A stretch of DNA of 38,195 nt from Wenzhouxiangella sp. (lineage in GTDB: Bacteria > Pseudomonadota > Gammaproteobacteria > Xanthomonadales > Wenzhouxiangellaceae). Shown piece after piece: positions 31,906 through 38,195 of the stretch. A program made the translations under genes and the position numbers. Below the pieces are notes generated by a model. That model saw only the letters and a list, made by a program, of their open reading frames with translations. It made no database searches and was not told where the DNA came from. The stretch is taken from NCBI GenBank assembly GCA_007135935.1, contig SLIA01000182.1, positions 1-38,195 on the forward strand, in the 5' to 3' direction. Numbering within the stretch: position 1 is the stretch's first letter; each line of letters begins with the position of its first letter.

Positions 31906-32961
31906 ATGACCCAGACGATGCGCGCGCTGGTCAAGCCCACGGCCGCACCAGGCCTGGAAATCCGCGAAGTTCCGGTCCCCTCCGCCGGGGCCGGCGAAGT
32001 GCTCATCAAGCTGGAAAAAACCGCCATTTGCGGTACAGATCTGCACATTTATCAGTGGGATGAATGGTCTCAGCGAACCATCGAGCCGCCACTGATCCTC
32101 GGTCACGAGTTCGTCGGTCGCATCGTCGACATCGGCGACGGCGTGCGCGGCTACGAGGAAGGCCAGCGCGTCAGCGCCGAGGGACACGTGGTCTGCGGCG
32201 TGTGCCGCAACTGCCGTGCCGGCAAGCCGCACCTGTGCCCGCACACCGAGGGCATCGGCGTCAATCGCGACGGCGGCTTCGCCGAATACGTGGTCGTGCC
32301 GGCGACCAATCTCTGGCCCATCCCCGACGAGATTCCTTCCGAACTCGCTGCCTTCTTCGATCCCTTCGGCAACGCCGCGCACTGTGCACTGCAGTTCGAT
32401 CTGGTCGGCGAAGACGTGCTCATCACCGGCGCCGGCCCCATCGGCATCATAGCCGCCGGCATCGCGAAACATGTCGGTGCACGTCATGTGGTAGTCAGCG
32501 ACATCAACGATTATCGCCTGGAACTGGCCAGGGACATGGGCGCGACGCGTACCATCAACGTCCAGCGCGAAAAGCTCACCGACATACTCGAAGAGCTCGA
32601 CATCGACGGATTCGACATCGGCATGGAAATGTCTGGCAATGCGCATGCCTTCCGCGACATGCTGACCTGCATGTACCACGGTGGCAAAGTCGCCCTGCTC
32701 GGCCTGCTGCCCAAGGATGCCGGCATCAACTGGGACCAGGTCATCTTCAAGGGCCTGGAAGTCCACGGCATCTACGGCCGGCGCATGTATGAAACCTGGT
32801 ACAAGATGACCCAGATGGTCCTGACCGGCTTCCCGCTGGAAAAGGCCCTGACCCACCAGATCCCGATCGACGACTTCGAGACCGGCTTCGAGCTGATGGC
32901 CTCGGGCCAGTGCGGCAAGGTCGTCTGCGACTGGACCGGAGAGATCAAACCCGCGGCGTGA
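31906..32961 (+). CDS. tdh: L-threonine 3-dehydrogenase
   Basis: A 351-residue zinc-dependent medium-chain dehydrogenase oxidising L-threonine to 2-amino-3-ketobutyrate with NAD+. Catalytic zinc ligands: Cys42 (ICGTDLHIY) and His67/Glu68 (GHEFVG). Structural zinc cysteines: 97, 100, 103 and 111 (CGVCRNCRAGKPHLC). The NAD-binding GAGPIG is at 175-180, and EGIGVNRDGGFAEYVVVPA and GLEVHGIYGRRMYETWY are Tdh-typical. GGAG lies 8 nt before the ATG. Its product is unstable and is used by Kbl, encoded next, although the pair is separated here by 175 bp containing a large hairpin. Confidence 0.96.
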   Translation: MTQTMRALVKPTAAPGLEIREVPVPSAGAGEVLIKLEKTAICGTDLHIYQWDEWSQRTIEPPLILGHEFVGRIVDIGDGVRGYEEGQRVSAEGHVVCGVCRNCRAGKPHLCPHTEGIGVNRDGGFAEYVVVPATNLWPIPDEIPSELAAFFDPFGNAAHCALQFDLVGEDVLITGAGPIGIIAAGIAKHVGARHVVVSDINDYRLELARDMGATRTINVQREKLTDILEELDIDGFDIGMEMSGNAHAFRDMLTCMYHGGKVALLGLLPKDAGINWDQVIFKGLEVHGIYGRRMYETWYKMTQMVLTGFPLEKALTHQIPIDDFETGFELMASGQCGKVVCDWTGEIKPAA

Positions 32962-33010
32962 TTGGCTTGACATCGATTAAGCCTGCAGACAACCGTATTA
33001 CAACCACGTG

Positions 33011-33105
33011 TAACACGAAGACCACGAAGGAGAGCACGACGCACACGAAGACAATATCCATTTTTCTTCGTGATCCTTCGTGCCTTCTTCGTGTCCTTCG
33101 TGTTA
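33011..33105. repeat. Imperfect 41-bp inverted repeat of CACGAAG-type units
   Basis: Left arm 33011-33051 (TAACACGAAG...CACGAAGA) and right arm 33065-33105 (TCTTCGTG...CTTCGTGTTA) are gapped inverted copies around a 13-nt loop; the outer 10 bp are exact. Each arm is itself built of 8- to 10-nt units containing CACGAAG. It fills most of the gap between tdh and kbl. Similar CTTCGTGTCCTTCGTG strings are, from memory, common intergenic repeats in proteobacteria. As RNA it would fold into a long hairpin and may lower or decouple kbl expression. Confidence 0.85.
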
Positions 33106-33136
33106 CCAAGCTCAAATTACATGGGGCAGCAAACGC

Positions 33137-34330
33137 ATGAGTGATGAGGCGACATTGGAGAGGCTGAAGGCGGAATTGGCGCAGATCGAGGCCGATGGGC
33201 TTTACAAGCGCGAGCGTTCGATCACCACGCCGCAGCGTGTCGAAATCGACACCATCGAGGGCGGCAAGGTGCTGAACTTCTGTGCCAACAACTATCTCGG
33301 ACTGGCCGACCATCCCGACATCATCGCCGCAGCCAAGAAAGCGCTCGACGACTACGGTTTCGGGCTGGCCTCGGTGCGCTTCATCTGCGGCACCCAGGAT
33401 CTGCACAAGAAACTCGAGGCGACCATCGCCGACTTTTTCGGCAAGGATGACGCCATTCTCTACGCGGCCTGCTTCGATGCCAACGGCGGCCTGTTCGAAC
33501 CGTTGCTGGGCCCGGAAGATGCAATCATTTCCGACCAGCTCAACCATGCCTCCATCATCGATGGCATTCGCCTGTGCAAGGCCGAGCGCCACCGCTACCC
33601 GAACTCGGACATGAATGCGCTGGAAGATATCCTGAAAAAGACCCAGGACAAGCGCACCCGGCTGATCGCCACCGACGGCGTGTTTTCCATGGACGGCTAC
33701 GTGGCCAGGCTGGACGAAATCACCGCCCTGGCCGAAAAGTACAACGCGCTGGTGATGGTCGACGACTGCCACGCCACCGGCTTTTTCGGCCCTACCGGCA
33801 GAGGTTCGGCCGAATACCACGGCGTCATGGACAAGGTCGACATCTTCACTTCCACCCTGGGCAAGGCCCTGGGCGGCGGCATGGGCGGCTTCACGGTCGC
33901 CAGCCAGCCGGTCATCGACATGCTCAGGCAGCGTTCACGCCCCTACCTGTTCTCCAACTCGCTGGCTCCGCACCTGGTCGCCGCCAGCCTGCGGGTATTC
34001 GAGATGCTCGATGAGTCCACCGAGCTGCGCGATCGGGTCGAGGAAAACACCCGTTTTTTCCGCCAGGCCATGACCGAGGCCGGCTTCGAACTCCTGCCCG
34101 GCGAGCACCCCATCGTGCCGGTGATGCTGCACGACGCCCCGCTGGCGCAGAAGATGGCCGACGAGTTGCTGGCCGAAGGCATCTACGTCATCGGTTTCTT
34201 CTACCCGGTGGTGCCGAAGGGCCAGGCTCGGATCCGCACGCAGATCTCGGCGGCGCACACCCGCGAACACCTCGAACATGCCGTCGAGGCCTTCACTCGT
34301 GTGGGCAGAAAGCTGGGTGTGATCGGCTGA
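33137..34330 (+). CDS. kbl: Glycine C-acetyltransferase (2-amino-3-ketobutyrate CoA ligase)
   Basis: A 397-residue PLP-dependent alpha-oxoamine synthase, cleaving 2-amino-3-ketobutyrate with CoA to glycine and acetyl-CoA. Schiff-base Lys243 in [19 protein letters not shown]-binding [16 protein letters not shown] (208-223), [14 protein letters not shown] (47-60) and [16 protein letters not shown] (79-94) are all diagnostic. Length matches E. coli Kbl (398). The ATG at 33137 is chosen since family sequence begins there; the upstream ATG at 33080 lies inside the hairpin repeat. The ribosome binding site is weak. It is followed by a strong hairpin terminator. Confidence 0.96.
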   Translation: MSDEATLERLKAELAQIEADGLYKRERSITTPQRVEIDTIEGGKVLNFCANNYLGLADHPDIIAAAKKALDDYGFGLASVRFICGTQDLHKKLEATIADFFGKDDAILYAACFDANGGLFEPLLGPEDAIISDQLNHASIIDGIRLCKAERHRYPNSDMNALEDILKKTQDKRTRLIATDGVFSMDGYVARLDEITALAEKYNALVMVDDCHATGFFGPTGRGSAEYHGVMDKVDIFTSTLGKALGGGMGGFTVASQPVIDMLRQRSRPYLFSNSLAPHLVAASLRVFEMLDESTELRDRVEENTRFFRQAMTEAGFELLPGEHPIVPVMLHDAPLAQKMADELLAEGIYVIGFFYPVVPKGQARIRTQISAAHTREHLEHAVEAFTRVGRKLGVIG

Positions 34331-34333
34331 TCC

Positions 34334-34372
34334 AAAAAAAGGTCGGCACTCCCTTAAAGAAGCGCCGACCTT
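34334..34372. terminator. Intrinsic terminator after kbl, strongest on the minus strand
   Basis: AAGGTCGGC (34339-34347) and GCCGACCTT (34364-34372) form a perfect 9-bp stem. The A-run 34334-34340 becomes a seven-T tail on the minus strand, making a classical rho-independent terminator for transcription coming from the right. It sits 4 nt after the kbl stop, so it may act in both directions. The minus-strand transcript it would end is about 230 nt beyond the nearest minus-strand stop codon (34609). Confidence 0.75.
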
Positions 34373-34537
34373 CAGTCCCCTTCCCGACCATGGAGAGCAG
34401 CGGAGGACAGACTTCCGCTCAGCTCCCCCCTGGCTACTGCCAGGCGATACTCAACGCCAGAACTGTAGTATCCAACCGGACGGAAGCGAATGGCTCCCGT
34501 TACCACAATGGTAGGAGAAACCCCGAGCTGGGGCTTT

Positions 34538-34572
34538 CACTCATGCGACATTCGTTTGCACTCAGGCGACAT
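34538..34572 (-). mobile_element. Possible terminal-repeat remnant of an IS21-like element
   Basis: Two 14-nt direct repeats, CACTCATGCGACAT (34538-34551) and CACTCAGGCGACAT (34559-34572), differ at one base and are 21 nt apart. Read on the minus strand they begin with ATGTCGC and resemble the repeated TGTCGC...GAGTG ends that I associate with IS21-family elements. No IstA/IstB coding sequence and no partner end are present in the window, so at most this is a solo end. The neighbouring 34373-34537 contains small hairpins (AGCGGA/TCCGCT, CCTGG/CCAGG, TACCA/TGGTA, CCCC/GGGG) and no gene. Confidence 0.35.
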
Positions 34573-34608
34573 AATCATCGGAAGCCCGACTGACCTGCCA
34601 ACCCGACT

Positions 34609-35667
34609 TCAGTCCTCGCGGAAACTCACGCTGGTTTTTCCGAGCTCGAGAACGAAGTCGGCGCCCAGAAACAGCGATGGCGTGAAAAAGCCCGATGTCC
34701 GATCGTCCAGGACCAGCACGCGCGCCGATATGCTGACGGCCGCATCCACGGTCAGGTCATAGCCATTGGGGGTGTGCAACTCGCCACTGACCGATTGCCC
34801 GGCTGCATTGGAGACCTCGCCCCAGATTTTCGAGTGCGTGTCGGCTCGTCGACTCTCGTCCGGCCCGGGCGTCTGACGCTCGATCCGGCGCATGATCAGA
34901 CGCTTGAGCGGGCCGAGAGACAACAACCAGCGCCAGCGATTCATCCGGGCAACCCGTGCCGACACCTTGGGTGGCACGGCCAGATAGACCTCGATATCGG
35001 GAATTCCGGTGCTGATATAGGCCGTGTAGACGTCGCCCCAGGGAATGGTCATGCCGTGTCGCGCACCCTCGGCAAAAGGGATCTCGCGCGTGCGCCAGGC
35101 CAGCGGCACCTCCAGCAACTCGCCGCCGCGACGCACCCGGCCACCCTGGGTCAGAGCTTCGAAGGTGGTCTTGGCCGTTCCCGGACTGGGACCACCGCCG
35201 GCCTCGAAGGCCAGGGTCAGCGACGTGGCATCGGGCAGCTTTTCCTTGAGCATGGCGGCCAGGCAATCAGTGGGCACGATGTCGAACCCGACCCCCGGCA
35301 TCAGCATGACCCCGGCCTTGCGGGCTTCCTCGTCGCGTTCATGGCAGGCCTGGTAGACACTGATCTCGCCGGTAATGTCGAGGTAGTGGGTGCCGGTGGC
35401 CAGGCAGCCATCCACCATCGGCTTCGATGTAGCCGAGAACGGCCCGGCGCAGTGCAGCACCAGCTTCATGCCGTCCAGCCCCTGGCGCACCGCCTCCGGG
35501 TCGTCGAGCGAGAAAACGCGGTAGTCCAGATCCAGCGCTTCGGCCAGCCCGGCCACGGCTTCCTGCCGCCGCCCGGCCAGCACCGGCTTCAGCCCCCGCG
35601 CCACCGCCTCGCGCGCACACAGCTCGCCGGTATACCCGTTGGCCCCGTAAATCATCCACTCACTCAT
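34609..35667 (-). CDS. Saccharopine-dehydrogenase-like / trans-acting enoyl reductase family protein
   Basis: A 352-residue NAD(P)-binding protein. The N-terminal Rossmann fold starts with WMIYGANGYTGELCAREAVARG (GANGYTG at 8-14), followed by VLAGRR and VLHCAGPFSATSKPMVDGCLATGTHYLDITGE, typical of the saccharopine-dehydrogenase-like family that includes mycobacterial trans-acting enoyl reductase. The C-terminal part contains GVGFDIVPTDCLAAML and a GGPSPGTAKTTFEAL segment. A true lysine-pathway role is unlikely given the size and motif set; a lipid- or polyketide-related reductase is possible. TGGAG lies about 8 nt before the ATG. It is separated from the next minus-strand gene by the heptamer inverted repeat. 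Confidence 0.85.
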   Translation of the reverse strand: MSEWMIYGANGYTGELCAREAVARGLKPVLAGRRQEAVAGLAEALDLDYRVFSLDDPEAVRQGLDGMKLVLHCAGPFSATSKPMVDGCLATGTHYLDITGEISVYQACHERDEEARKAGVMLMPGVGFDIVPTDCLAAMLKEKLPDATSLTLAFEAGGGPSPGTAKTTFEALTQGGRVRRGGELLEVPLAWRTREIPFAEGARHGMTIPWGDVYTAYISTGIPDIEVYLAVPPKVSARVARMNRWRWLLSLGPLKRLIMRRIERQTPGPDESRRADTHSKIWGEVSNAAGQSVSGELHTPNGYDLTVDAAVSISARVLVLDDRTSGFFTPSLFLGADFVLELGKTSVSFRED

Positions 35668-35697
35668 CGACCACTCCAGAACTTGGAAAAGGTTAGG

Positions 35698-35819
35698 CTG
35701 TTAGCTGTTATCTGTTACCTGTTAGCTGTTACCTGTTAGCTGTTATCCGTTACCGGTTGCCTGATAACCGATAACGGATAACCGATAACCGATAACCGAT
35801 AACCGATCACAGATAACCG
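35698..35819. repeat. Heptamer arrays (CTGTTAN)x9 and (ATAACCG)x8 forming a large inverted repeat
   Basis: Left arm 35698-35760: seven CTGTTA(G/T/C) units and two degenerate ones. Right arm 35764-35819: eight units, six exact ATAACCG. The right unit reversed (CGGTTAT) differs from the left unit by one base, so the arms pair with about one mismatch per heptamer; the centre (35747-35777, CCGTTAcCGGTT ... AACCGaTAACGG) pairs almost perfectly with a 7-nt loop. It lies in the 164-bp gap between two minus-strand genes and would form a long hairpin in read-through RNA or a cruciform in DNA. Confidence 0.92.
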
Positions 35820-35831
35820 ACAACCACCCCG

Positions 35832-36647
35832 TCACCCATCACGCTTCTTCATCATCCCCCTCACCTGCCGCATCATGCTGCGGAAATACATCTCCGGCGC
35901 CCAGCGCTTGAATCGCCACAGCCAGCGCGTATCACGGTGGGTGAGCAGCAGGAAACGCGGGCGGTCAATGGCCCGGCGCACGACCTCGGCCACGTCTTCG
36001 GCGCTGACGCCGGATTTTTCCATCCAGCGCTTGACGCGCTTTTGATAGCCCTCGTCGGGCGCGCGCATGGTTTCGGTCAGGCGGGTGGTGACGAATGCCG
36101 GACACAGGGCCGACACGTTCACTCCTGCCTCGTGCAGTTCGGCGCGCAGCATTTCCGACAGTGCGATCACCCCGGCCTTGGCGGTGCCGTAGGCATTGAT
36201 GTTCGGCGCGGCGGCAAAGCCGGCATAGGAAGCCACGTTGACGATATGCCCTTGGCCACGCTCGCGCATCAGCGGCGCGAACGCCTTGCAGCCCATGACC
36301 ACACCCATGAGATCGATTTCCAGCACCCAGCGCCAGTCTTCCAGCGAGGTCTCTTCGAGGGTGCCGCCGACAGCCACTCCGGCGTTGTTGATCAGCACGT
36401 CGAGGTGGCCGAAGCGCTCCACGACGACATCATGAGCGCGTTGCCAATCCTGCTGGCGCGTGACATCCATGGCCAGCGCCATGGACGGCTCGCCGAGATC
36501 GGCCGCCACCGCCTCGGCGCGCGCCGGGTCGATATCGGCCACGACCACCGCCCAGCCATCGCGGGCAAATCGACGCGCCATGGCCTCGCCCAGCCCGGAG
36601 GCACCGCCGGTGATCAGAATACTGCGAACCCTGTTGTCGTCGCTCAT
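35832..36647 (-). CDS. SDR-family oxidoreductase
   Basis: A 271-residue classical short-chain dehydrogenase. Cofactor motif TGGASGLG at 13-20, Asp-containing VVVADIDPA (34-42) suggesting NAD preference, NNAG at 87-90, Ser140 (VASYAG), and Tyr153-x3-Lys157 (YGTAK). The C-terminal 50 residues are basic and carry FLLLTHRDTRWLWRFKRWAPEMY-type sequence with a possible membrane-associating helix, as in SDRs acting on hydrophobic substrates. It starts 10 nt after the transporter gene and is probably co-transcribed with it. Substrate unknown. Confidence 0.9.
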   Translation of the reverse strand: MSDDNRVRSILITGGASGLGEAMARRFARDGWAVVVADIDPARAEAVAADLGEPSMALAMDVTRQQDWQRAHDVVVERFGHLDVLINNAGVAVGGTLEETSLEDWRWVLEIDLMGVVMGCKAFAPLMRERGQGHIVNVASYAGFAAAPNINAYGTAKAGVIALSEMLRAELHEAGVNVSALCPAFVTTRLTETMRAPDEGYQKRVKRWMEKSGVSAEDVAEVVRRAIDRPRFLLLTHRDTRWLWRFKRWAPEMYFRSMMRQVRGMMKKRDG

Positions 36648-36657
36648 GCGTTCATGC

Positions 36658-38022
36658 TCATGAAAAGCCCAGCCAGACCATGGCCATCAGGGTCACGGCC
36701 CCGGCCGCATAGAGTTTGAGAATCAGCGGCAGGCAGAAGCGGAACCACTTGGCATACGAAATTCCGGCCATGCCCAGGATGCCCATCAGGATGGCGTTGG
36801 TCGGGATGATCATGTTGGTGAAGCCGTCACCCATCTGGTAGGCCATCACCGCAACCTGGCGCGACACGCCGACCAGGTCGCCCAGCGGCGCCATCAGCGG
36901 CATGGTCACGAAGGCCTGGCCCGAGCCCGACGGAATGAACAGGTTGAGCACGGCCTGGATGATCATCATGCCGACGGCCGAGAACTCCGCCCCGACCAGC
37001 GACAGTGGCAATGACAGGTAATGCACGATGGTGTGCAGGATCTGACCGTCCTCCATGATCAGCGCAATGCCGCGTGCAATGCCGACCAGGATGGCGGTCT
37101 CGGTGAGCTGCCGCGCCCCCTCAATGAATTTCTCCGAGGCCATGCTTGGCCCCAGCTTGCCGATGGCGGCAGCGAACAATCCGAGAATGAAGAAGGCTGC
37201 ACCCAGCTCATTGAGATACCAGCCACGCGTGGCGATCCCCCACACGGCAATGCCCAGGGCGGCGAAAAAACCGATCACGATGGCGACATGACCGCCCCGC
37301 ATGGTCGGATACTCACTGGGCGGCTCACCGCCCTCCGGCGGTGGGTCGCCGTAGACCATGCTGGCCTCCGGGTTCTCGCGCACGCGACTGGCATACGACC
37401 AGACATGATGCACGGCAATCAGCACGAATGGCACCAGCAGGGCCAGGCGCACCGACCAACCCGAGTAGGTCGGCAGATCGGCAATGCCCTGGGCCACCAC
37501 GACGGTATAGGGATTGAAGGCAGCCAGGCCGTACCCCACCCCATAGCCGGCCACCACCATACCCACGGCGGTCATCGGATCCATGCGCATGGCGCGGCAT
37601 AAAGCCACCAGTATCAGCACGAAGGGGATGTACTCCCCCGACGACCCCACCGCGCTGGAAGCAAGCGCAAACACGAACACCACTGCAAAGATCAGCATCG
37701 AGGGCTTGTTGCCGAAGCGCTCGAGCAAGCGCCCGAGCAGTGCGTCAATGGTGCCGGTGGCCCGGACGATGGCGAGCACGCCACCGATGATGAACAGGAA
37801 AAATATGATGTCGGAGGCCGCTGCGAATGCCCGCGGAATGGCGGTAAACAGCTCCAGCGGAGTCATCAGGTGGCGCTCGTCGACGACCTCGTAGGAGCCG
37901 GGAATGACCCGGTTGGCCTCGTCGGTCTGGAAGTGACCCTGCGGTATCAGCCAGGTCGCCACCAAGGCGGCGATCATCAAAAGGAACAGCAGGGCGAGGG
38001 TATGGGGGACGCGGAAGTTCAT
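36658..38022 (-). CDS. YfcC-family membrane transporter
   Basis: A 454-residue polytopic inner-membrane protein with about 11-12 hydrophobic segments. The opening (FRVPHTLALLFLLMIAALVATWLIPQGHF), the SSAVGSSGEYIPFVLILVALCRAMRMD motif, the GYGVGYGLAAFNPYTVVVAQ segment and the late FIPSGSGQAFVTMPLMAPLGDLVGVSRQ and MGDGFTNMIIPTNAILMGILG motifs are those of the YfcC / C4-dicarboxylate anaerobic carrier-like family. The substrate may be a carboxylate, amino acid or peptide. The leader is A/C-rich (CAACCAACAAAACCAACCC) with no Shine-Dalgarno. It is followed by an SDR gene in the same direction, 10 nt away. Confidence 0.9.
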   Translation of the reverse strand: MNFRVPHTLALLFLLMIAALVATWLIPQGHFQTDEANRVIPGSYEVVDERHLMTPLELFTAIPRAFAAASDIIFFLFIIGGVLAIVRATGTIDALLGRLLERFGNKPSMLIFAVVFVFALASSAVGSSGEYIPFVLILVALCRAMRMDPMTAVGMVVAGYGVGYGLAAFNPYTVVVAQGIADLPTYSGWSVRLALLVPFVLIAVHHVWSYASRVRENPEASMVYGDPPPEGGEPPSEYPTMRGGHVAIVIGFFAALGIAVWGIATRGWYLNELGAAFFILGLFAAAIGKLGPSMASEKFIEGARQLTETAILVGIARGIALIMEDGQILHTIVHYLSLPLSLVGAEFSAVGMMIIQAVLNLFIPSGSGQAFVTMPLMAPLGDLVGVSRQVAVMAYQMGDGFTNMIIPTNAILMGILGMAGISYAKWFRFCLPLILKLYAAGAVTLMAMVWLGFS

Positions 38023-38195
38023 GGGGACGGGTTGGTTTTGTTGGTTTGTTGGTTAATTCGTTTGTTCGTTATTTCGTTTCGGCATTCTAACCGTGATTGG
38101 CCTGGACCGCGAAGGGGGTGGTGTGGCGGGTGGTGTGCCGCGAGGCGGGCGCGCCATGGGCGTACGGCCTTTCGGCGCTCATGGGATTGGGGGCG
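38023..38195. other. Leader of the YfcC-family gene and unassigned right edge
   Basis: 38023-38085 is T/G-rich on the plus strand, with repeated TTGGTTTG and TTCGTTTG words, so the transporter mRNA leader is rich in A and C. 38091-38195 is GC-rich; no gene can be supported before the window ends, though a gene may enter from the right. Confidence 0.5.

Noticed and set aside
34390-34593. A 67-residue plus-strand ORF after kbl
   Set aside because: No ribosome binding site, no domain; it lies after a terminator and includes the repeat end, so it is most likely non-coding.

Overview
The window looks like chromosome from a GC-rich gammaproteobacterium. The evidence is the gene families (RlmD, NagZ, MTI-phosphorylase with Hpt, PspF-type activator, Tdh/Kbl, CobB, AguA/AguB) and a DnaE whose PHP domain is degenerate in the same way as that of E. 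coli. A placement near Xanthomonadales or Wenzhouxiangellaceae is an impression from gene content, not a demonstrated result. I see no rRNA, tRNA, CRISPR array, prophage or intact transposon.

Layout. 1-750: a heptamer tandem repeat, then a short-chain dehydrogenase on the minus strand. 870-3082: plus-strand cluster of a small exported protein, agmatine deiminase and N-carbamoylputrescine amidase (agmatine to putrescine). 3083-3599: non-coding, with a 211-bp element bounded by 38-bp inverted repeats. 8282-3600: tightly packed minus-strand operon of five genes (C39-like cysteine peptidase, RimK-like ATP-grasp ligase, GCS2-type glutamate ligase, N-formylglutamate-amidohydrolase-like protein, flavodoxin-fold oxidoreductase). 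This is the most interesting region: two amide-bond-forming enzymes, a thiol peptidase, an amidohydrolase and a redox enzyme in one transcript suggest an uncharacterised peptide or amino-acid-conjugate pathway. 8438-11163: TraB-family membrane protein converging with an NhaC antiporter. 11336-17556: a 900-residue HEAT/DUF349 protein followed after 14 nt by dnaE. 18454-17564: a pseudo-receiver protein. 23335-18570: minus-strand operon rlmD-nagZ-mscS-hpt-MTI phosphorylase, with overlapping or abutting genes, joining RNA methylation, peptidoglycan recycling and purine salvage. 24053-23475: a YdbL-like lipoprotein. 25581-24205: radA, bracketed by inverted purine/pyrimidine repeats.

25706-31870 is a signalling region: a PspF-type sigma-54 activator with a variant GAFTDA loop, convergent with a PAS-GAF-GGDEF cyclase. 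The cyclase is divergent from a periplasmic-sensor PAS-GGDEF-EAL protein, which is followed by a sirtuin lacking the usual zinc cysteines. 31906-34330: tdh and kbl (threonine to glycine plus acetyl-CoA), separated by a hairpin-forming repeat. 34331-38022: terminator, a possible IS21-like end remnant, a saccharopine-dehydrogenase-like protein, a large heptamer inverted repeat, an SDR and a YfcC-family transporter.

A second theme is the number of intergenic short-period repeats (7- and 8-mers, often as inverted pairs) at 1-57, 24154-24204, 25626-25689, 33011-33105 and 35698-35819. Nearly all other space is coding, with many 4- to 34-nt gene overlaps. Functions are assigned from motifs read by eye; no database search was run.
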